This document shows positions 59,335-64,000 of a stretch of DNA of 64,000 nt, piece by piece. The notes beneath the pieces were generated by a model, which was not told where the DNA came from, did not search any database, and saw only the letters and a program-made list of their open reading frames with translations. The stretch's first letter is position 1. Every line of letters starts with the position of its first letter. The DNA is taken from positions 1 to 64,000 of the forward strand of contig JAFTKC010000010.1 in the NCBI GenBank assembly GCA_017456055.1, read 5' to 3'. The position numbers and the translations under genes were made by a program. Source of the stretch: Clostridia bacterium (GTDB lineage: Bacteria > Bacillota > Clostridia > Christensenellales > Borkfalkiaceae).

Positions 59335-59481
59335 ATGAAATCTTGTAAAATTTGTAATGAAAATATAAACGCCTACCTTCTATTATGCCCGACGTGTGGG
59401 GCAACTATTTGCCCTAGATGCATTGAAACAACTCACAATTACTGTCCGTATTGTTTAACGGAAATAGATTACTCCAAATAA
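59335..59481 (+). CDS. Small four-CxxC zinc-ribbon protein
   Basis: A 48-residue protein begins at ATG 59335 with SD CGGAG 8 nt upstream. Its eight cysteines form four CxxC knuckles (CKIC, CPTC, CPRC, CPYC), enough for two zinc sites, and it contains little else. The ATG, SD and following 17-bp terminator make it a convincing gene despite its size. The fold resembles a double zinc ribbon or RING-like module; partner and function are unknown. Confidence 0.75.
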   Translation: MKSCKICNENINAYLLLCPTCGATICPRCIETTHNYCPYCLTEIDYSK

Positions 59482-59483
59482 AA

Positions 59484-59520
59484 AAAGCGCCGAGTAAAAA
59501 TCATTTTTACTCGGCGCTTT
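59484..59520. terminator. Strong bidirectional terminator
   Basis: A perfect 17-bp stem (59484-59500 with 59504-59520, TCA loop) containing GCGCCGAG lies between the small zinc gene and the convergent M50-like gene. Confidence 0.93.
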
Positions 59521-59527
59521 TATAATA

Positions 59528-60625
59528 TTAAAACTTATATTCTTCTTTCAATCCATCTAAAAGTTTAATTTCAAAAGCCTTTAAGCCTGATAATTGGCTC
59601 TTTTTTGCCTCTTTTTTGCCTTTCTTGTAAAAGTCTATGGCAAAATCATTTTCTTGCCTTACAGCCAAATTATAAGCCAATTTCACTCTAAGCGAAGTTG
59701 CAGAGTTAACCTTGTTTAGTGGTTTTTCTAATTCATACATCAAATCGTCTGCCCTATCAACGTCTAAATTAAAGGTACAATAAGAATATAATGCGTCCGT
59801 TTTTATAGTAGTCATAGCCGACGCGGGAATATAGTCCTCTAAGGAAAGCAATCTATCAATTACCTTATTTGCATTTTCAAAATCTCCCTTATCTACGTAG
59901 TAATAAAATCTATAATTTAATAGGGTTATAAAGTTTAGACTATCTTCCGGAAGTTGAGGAACTTCAAAATAGTATTTTTCGTCAATCTCACTAAATGTTT
60001 TGCCATTATATAATTCGCTTTGTATAGCCATAAGCGAATAGCAAACTTGTGTTTCAAAGTCGTTTTTAGATATTCCGTATAAAACGCCTCCGTCGTTTCT
60101 CGCCCCACCTTCTTCACTAGGCAAGGCATTGCCGAAGAAAAAGTATGCCCCAACGGGCAACAAACATATAATCATTGAACGCACGATATACGGCATTTCA
60201 AAAAAGAAACCAAGTATGCCCAAAAGCATAGTAATTAGTGAAAAAACTAATCCACCAATCGTCATATTTTTCAAGCCTTTCTTTAAGTTTTGGCAATCCC
60301 TTTTAACCATTGCAGTATAGCCTGCTTCTTCCAAGTTAAAAGTTAAACCAAATTTTAATTTTTTACCACTTCTTGTAAACTTAAAAAACCAAACGGCAAT
60401 GGATAACAAATAAAAGCCGTTTATCTTTCCAAAAATCAAGTGTCCTAATTCGTGAAAAAGGGTACACATAAATCCGGCAACAACTAGCCCTAGTAGGCAA
60501 GGCAAAATCATATCTTTTAGCACCAAGCCGTGCTTATTCAAGCAAAAAGAAACGGTTAAAAAAACCAATGTTATGACTGCCCCATACGTCACTATATAAT
60601 TTATAATCTTAAATTTTCTTTTCAT
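59528..60625 (-). CDS. Site-2-protease-like (M50) membrane protein
   Basis: This 365-residue protein has hydrophobic helices at about 8-30, 38-60, 120-170 and a zinc-protease motif FHELGHLIFG near residue 57. A later NDGG (near 177) resembles the third-ligand NxDGG motif of site-2 proteases. The C-terminal 180 residues are soluble and helical, possibly TPR-like. It could be an intramembrane protease with a sensor domain; the substrate is unknown. Its start overlaps the ppx/gppA end by 4 nt. Confidence 0.7.
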   Translation of the reverse strand: MKRKFKIINYIVTYGAVITLVFLTVSFCLNKHGLVLKDMILPCLLGLVVAGFMCTLFHELGHLIFGKINGFYLLSIAVWFFKFTRSGKKLKFGLTFNLEEAGYTAMVKRDCQNLKKGLKNMTIGGLVFSLITMLLGILGFFFEMPYIVRSMIICLLPVGAYFFFGNALPSEEGGARNDGGVLYGISKNDFETQVCYSLMAIQSELYNGKTFSEIDEKYYFEVPQLPEDSLNFITLLNYRFYYYVDKGDFENANKVIDRLLSLEDYIPASAMTTIKTDALYSYCTFNLDVDRADDLMYELEKPLNKVNSATSLRVKLAYNLAVRQENDFAIDFYKKGKKEAKKSQLSGLKAFEIKLLDGLKEEYKF

Positions 60626-61476
60626 TTTTTCTCCAATTTATATCTTAAATAACCTTCTAAATTATCACTTTCACTAACGACAACTTTATCTATACCAAGC
60701 AATTCGTAAACCTTATAAAGAATACAAACTCCAGCGTATATAACGCCTTCTCTACCCTTTTGTATTCCCTCGATTTTAGAAATTTCAACTTCAGTTAAAT
60801 TTTCTAATTGCTTTTTTACCTTATACACTTGCTCTTTGGTTAAATTAAATCCGTGAACTTTTTTTGAATCGTATTCTTTTAGTCCTAACAAAATTGCAAC
60901 AACTGTCGTCGCCGTTCCACCAATTGCAAAAAAGTTTTTCTCTTTTATATTTAATTCTTTTCCAAAAACGCTCGAAAAAATCTCCTCTTCCGTTTGTTTT
61001 TTAAGCATTTCAGTCATTGTTCCAGCGCCAAGTGGATAACTTTTTCCAATAACTTCTTTACTATTAAGCGTGGCAATTTCAGTGCTTGCGCCACCTATGT
61101 CTATAAGCCCGCCTTGAACGCGTCCTTCAAGCGCACCTAAAACTCCTAGCATTGCTTCCGTTTCGCCCGAAACAACGTCTACTTTCTCACCACAAAGGTC
61201 ATATACTTTTTCGGTAAATTCTTTGCCATTTTTAGAAAGCCTTACGGCTGCGGTAGCAAAAATAAAGATTTTATCAGGGTTTTCGATTTTTCCTTGATCG
61301 TAAAATTCTTTAACGGCACTAGCAGTTCTATCAATTGCCTCACAAGATAAAAAACGCCCCTCTCCAAGATTTTGGGCAAGGCGCGTTATCTTTACTTTTT
61401 TATATTCGGTTTTGCCTTCTTTTATTAAGGCTAGCCTTACTGAATTTGAACCTATATCTATAACACAATACTTCAT
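60622..61476 (-). CDS. Ppx/GppA-family phosphatase
   Basis: This 284-residue protein of the actin/Hsp70 ATPase fold resembles short exopolyphosphatase/pppGpp phosphohydrolases. DIGSNSVRLAL (residues 7-17) and GLIDIGGASTEI (near 137) are the two phosphate loops. It lies 1 nt after the divIC-like gene; a Ppx gene beside divIC and the yab sporulation genes is common in Firmicutes. Confidence 0.9.
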   Translation of the reverse strand: MKYCVIDIGSNSVRLALIKEGKTEYKKVKITRLAQNLGEGRFLSCEAIDRTASAVKEFYDQGKIENPDKIFIFATAAVRLSKNGKEFTEKVYDLCGEKVDVVSGETEAMLGVLGALEGRVQGGLIDIGGASTEIATLNSKEVIGKSYPLGAGTMTEMLKKQTEEEIFSSVFGKELNIKEKNFFAIGGTATTVVAILLGLKEYDSKKVHGFNLTKEQVYKVKKQLENLTEVEISKIEGIQKGREGVIYAGVCILYKVYELLGIDKVVVSESDNLEGYLRYKLEKK

Positions 61477-61477
61477 A

Positions 61478-61750
61478 CTAATTTAAGGTAATATCGTCGT
61501 CTAATTGATAACCCAATTCGTAAGCACGCCTAACTATCCAATCTAGTTCTTTACGCGCTTCCAAAACGTCTTCTCCATTTTCAATCATAACGTTATATTC
61601 AGTAATTCTTCTCTCAAGTTCGGCAATGTTGTTTTGTTCCACTTTTATGGCAATTAGTTGATACACCATAATTACAAGCAGAATAAAAAGCAACAAGACT
61701 GCGCCGATAGTTGAAGACACTACTAATCTTTTAAACTTGGCTTGATCCAT
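61478..61750 (-). CDS. divIC: DivIC/FtsB-like septum protein
   Basis: This 90-residue bitopic protein has one helix (about 12-33), a short coiled coil (about 38-70) and a small tail ending ELGYQLDDDITLN. The size, topology and position after yabQ match DivIC, a divisome scaffold. Confidence 0.8.
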   Translation of the reverse strand: MDQAKFKRLVVSSTIGAVLLLFILLVIMVYQLIAIKVEQNNIAELERRITEYNVMIENGEDVLEARKELDWIVRRAYELGYQLDDDITLN

Positions 61751-62086
61751 TTATTTTATTTCCTTGATTTTTCTTCTTTCTAAGATATTATATACCCTTT
61801 TTATACTTTTTGCAAGTATATAATGAAAACTTTTAACGTATAGAAAGTTTCCTAGCAAAACACCAACTATCATATAGACTCGTAAATTTGGCATTTTTAC
61901 TATATACGAATATAAAACGAAACCAAAGGATAGCAAAATAAAATACGTTATTTCCACTACCCCTTTTATCGCATTTTTGCTAGTTTTTTCTTTTATTAAA
62001 ATTGCCAGCGTTCTAAAAACACCAAAACAAGCGCCAAAACTCAAGCAAGACAAAAAAACGTAAAGTTGATTCGCCGTGACAAACAC
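61751..62086 (-). CDS. yabQ: Spore cortex biosynthesis protein YabQ
   Basis: This 111-residue protein has three or four hydrophobic helices and a Lys/Arg-rich tail. It lacks a clear motif but matches the YabQ shape and lies in the conserved yabP-yabQ-divIC order. YabQ is needed for spore cortex formation in Bacillus. It is shorter than the Bacillus protein. Its start overlaps the yabP stop by one base. Confidence 0.7.
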   Translation of the reverse strand: MFVTANQLYVFLSCLSFGACFGVFRTLAILIKEKTSKNAIKGVVEITYFILLSFGFVLYSYIVKMPNLRVYMIVGVLLGNFLYVKSFHYILAKSIKRVYNILERRKIKEIK

Positions 62087-62346
62087 TACTTTAATATCCT
62101 TTTTAAGATTGGTTTTTTCTTGTTTCCGTATTTAATTTCAAAAAACAATCCGTCTGCCGAAAGCGTGCCACTTTGCTTATTAAAACTAGCAATTTTAATA
62201 TTTTCCCCAATAATTTTAACCTTTTTTCCCGAAACGGTTAGGTTTATATATTGCTCCGAAAACCCATCGACCGTATCTACTCCCGTCATTGAGAGTTTTC
62301 TTTGCGACTCTAAAGTTAAAGTGTTATTTTCTATTTGATTTGACAT
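62086..62346 (-). CDS. yabP: Sporulation protein YabP
   Basis: This 86-residue soluble beta-rich protein has the family pattern ESQRKLSMTGVDTVDGFSE near residue 12 and a GENIKI stretch near 47. A strong SD (GGGGGAG) precedes the ATG. It heads yabP-yabQ-divIC-ppx. A CATATT-rich segment upstream hints at sigma-E control, but no well-spaced pair was found. Confidence 0.85.
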   Translation of the reverse strand: MSNQIENNTLTLESQRKLSMTGVDTVDGFSEQYINLTVSGKKVKIIGENIKIASFNKQSGTLSADGLFFEIKYGNKKKPILKRILK

Positions 62347-62402
62347 ATTCTCCCCCTTCTTTAAATGAATATGCCAATATGGAAAAAATTAAAACCTTAT
62401 TT

Positions 62403-63689
62403 TTAGTCGATAGTAATAAGCAAAACGCCGTTATCGTTTATCGTACTTGCATCAAATGCCCAGGAAAGAGTTTTATCTTCGTCGATAACGTAATATTTAG
62501 CCCTAGTTAAATCCAAGCCTTCAAATTTAAGGTCTTGCTTTTTACCAGACAAGTTAACGAGAAGTAGCGCAGTTTTTTCGCCGTTTTTAGCACGTAAAAC
62601 GTACATTCCTTCGGTGTCAACGCTTGCTTCAACTTGATTTTTAAGTTGGTACAACTGATTAAATGCAACGAACGAATAGTAAGACTTAAACGGCTTATAA
62701 GTATTCATATCAAATACGGCGGCATACGTTGATGAGCCCGTTATTCTCATATCATAAACGCAACAAACGTCAACAACAGGTGAATTTTGCATAGCAATCA
62801 TAGTTCCTGCAATTTACGCACTATGATGCGCCTTGCCCTTATCTTCTTTTACAGGGTGCCACTCGTTTAAGTGAGTTTCTATATGTGAATATCCAAATTC
62901 CTCAAGTTTTTCTTGCAAGTATTTGGTATACATAATATTGGTTTCAGTTTTAGAATAACTATGCCACGAGAAAAAATCTATCGGCGAATTATGTTCTTTA
63001 ATATATTTAAAGAATTTATGAAAATAATCTAGCCAAATTTCCGGCCGCTCAGCACCCGGTCTATGCAAAGCATAAAAACCACAGGAGCCATACCCACCAA
63101 TTTTTATATTGGGGAAACGATTTTTTAGGTGTTTAGACGCAACGTCGTATAATCTAAAAAATTGCTCGGGAACACCATCCCACATCATAGTTGAGCCGTG
63201 ATATTCTTCTTCACTCTCGGGCTCATTCCAAATTTTCCAATATTTAACGTTAAAATGAAAGCCGTTTGCCCAACCCTCGTTATAGTGCATTATAATATGC
63301 TCGCAAATTCTAGCCCACTTTTCATAGTCTTTTGGAGGAGCAGTTCTATACGCTTTAATATGCGAAGCGTTTTCGATAGTAATTCCAAGTCTATAATAAG
63401 GCTCGATGCCGTTATCAACTAGCCCTTTCATCAACACGTCGGTAAAGGCAAAATCGTACGAATTAGGATCATTTTCATCAGCGTCGAAATCACGAAAAAT
63501 ATTAGGAATATCTACCCATCTATATCCACCGGACCACCTACGTCGTGCAAACGAGAATATGGAATTCCAGCCTCTTTTAAATACTTAAAATAAGACGTAT
63601 CGTGTCCCATCAAAGGTGGTTGACCTGCGCCGTGCATAGGCTTTATTTTTTTCAATAATTTTACTAGTATCAACGGTTATGGTAGTCAT
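62403..63689 (-). pseudogene. GH39-like glycosidase with three lesions
   Basis: A clan GH-A glycosidase of about 428 residues is spread over several frames. It begins at ATG 63689 behind GGAGG. An extra base in an A-run (about 63644-63650) shifts the frame before IKPMHGAGQPP, and a missing base near 63529 shifts it again between HDVGGP and GGYRWVD. A TAA at 62813-62811 interrupts HHSA and IAGTM. The acid/base motif WNEPES and the nucleophile region HLNEWHP are intact. The family resembles GH39 beta-xylosidases. Decay or poor local consensus could explain it. Confidence 0.8.
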
Positions 63690-63706
63690 ACTTTTCCTCC
63701 ACGATT

Positions 63707-63734
63707 ATTATCCACTATATTTTATCAAAATCAA
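63707..63734 (-). promoter_or_regulatory. Promoter of the GH39-like gene
   Basis: TTGATT (63734-63729), 16 bp and GATAAT (63712-63707) stand on the minus strand. Confidence 0.5.
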
Positions 63735-63749
63735 AATATAAAATCAATA

Positions 63750-64000
63750 TTAAACTTGATTTTTTATCCGTTTGTGTCGCTTTTTAATTAGAGAAACAAG
63801 CAAAAAGAATATTCCACCGAAAAGAACGGGCAAATAATAACATGAAATTCTCCAAAGCATAAGCGTTCCAACCAAAAGGTTTTCTCCAATTAAAAGTGGA
63901 AACAATAAAACGAACAGACCTTCGCTACTCCCGTTTCCACCCGGAATTGGAATCACGTTTGAAATGTAGGTTAAACAAAGGCTTAATAGATAAAATTTTA
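63750..64000 (-). CDS. Flippase-like (YbhN/LPG-synthase TM) protein, C-terminal part
   Basis: The reading frame is open to the window edge, so only the last 82 residues are seen and the start lies beyond 64000. IPIPGGNGSSEG followed by two hydrophobic helices and a basic tail (KKRHKRIKNQV) is the signature of the lysylphosphatidylglycerol-synthase transmembrane/YbhN family. These are integral membrane proteins linked to lipid flipping or modification. Confidence 0.75.
   Translation of the reverse strand, partial: KFYLLSLCLTYISNVIPIPGGNGSSEGLFVLLFPLLIGENLLVGTLMLWRISCYYLPVLFGGIFFLLVSLIKKRHKRIKNQV

Overview
The window is AT-rich, densely coded bacterial chromosome, mostly on the minus strand. 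Shine-Dalgarno sites are GGAGG-like and promoters are TTGACA/TATAAT-like. spoIVA, yabP, yabQ and a divIC-like gene point to an endospore-forming Firmicute. The low G+C, a glgC/glgD pair, CCA-encoding tRNA genes and ferredoxin-dependent 2-oxoacid metabolism suggest an uncultured anaerobic Clostridia lineage, probably from a gut. No rRNA, CRISPR array, insertion sequence or prophage was seen.

Layout. 1-314: tRNA-Phe, tRNA-Thr and tRNA-Tyr with a terminator. 500-3518: a YitT membrane protein, a phosphopantetheinyl transferase with an Mrp ATPase, and pyrophosphatase. 3526-12671 (minus): an aromatic-acid operon with a Na+ symporter, two phenylacetate-CoA ligases (one broken), indolepyruvate:ferredoxin oxidoreductase, an ACT protein, an amidohydrolase and an aminotransferase. 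It is preceded by a short Phe/Tyr-rich leader peptide and an attenuator. 12732-16684: KDG kinase, YitT, KDPG aldolase and galactokinase. 16780-22078: LeuRS, a P-type ATPase and acyl carrier protein. 22098-33671: a full glycogen operon with phosphoglucose isomerase. 33767-42378: a large glycosidase, ValRS and an ABC importer. 42380-49614: spoIVA, then nicotinate phosphoribosyltransferase (frameshifted), a coiled-coil protein, lspA, rluD, der and plsY. 49694-52632: glmM, a GlmU acetyltransferase-only protein and MTA/SAH nucleosidase. 52680-54693: tRNA-Thr, an unusual tRNA-like RNA and a DUF2828/Ro60-like vWA protein. 54736-59198: gyrA and gyrB. 59335-64000: a small zinc protein, an M50-like protein, Ppx/GppA, divIC, yabQ, yabP, a damaged GH39-like glycosidase and a partial flippase-like membrane protein.

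Two systems stand out. First, 52873-54693 encodes a HEAT-like plus vWA protein with a complete MIDAS. Just downstream, with its own promoter and terminator, is a 115-nt RNA with perfect tRNA acceptor, D and T arms but a 67-nt insert-like region in place of the anticodon arm, and no encoded CCA. This resembles a bacterial Ro60/Y-RNA particle with a tRNA-mimicking (YrlA-type) Y RNA, but with a DUF2828-type protein. Second, the aromatic operon looks like an arylacetate-to-Phe/Tyr salvage route: uptake, CoA activation, reductive carboxylation and transamination. A Tyr/Phe-codon attenuator would switch it on when these amino acids are scarce.

Three genes are broken (second paaK, NAPRT, GH39-like). 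Two of the lesions are in-frame TAA codons in an identical 10-base context. This could reflect real decay, assembly error at a modified motif, or, less likely, recoding.
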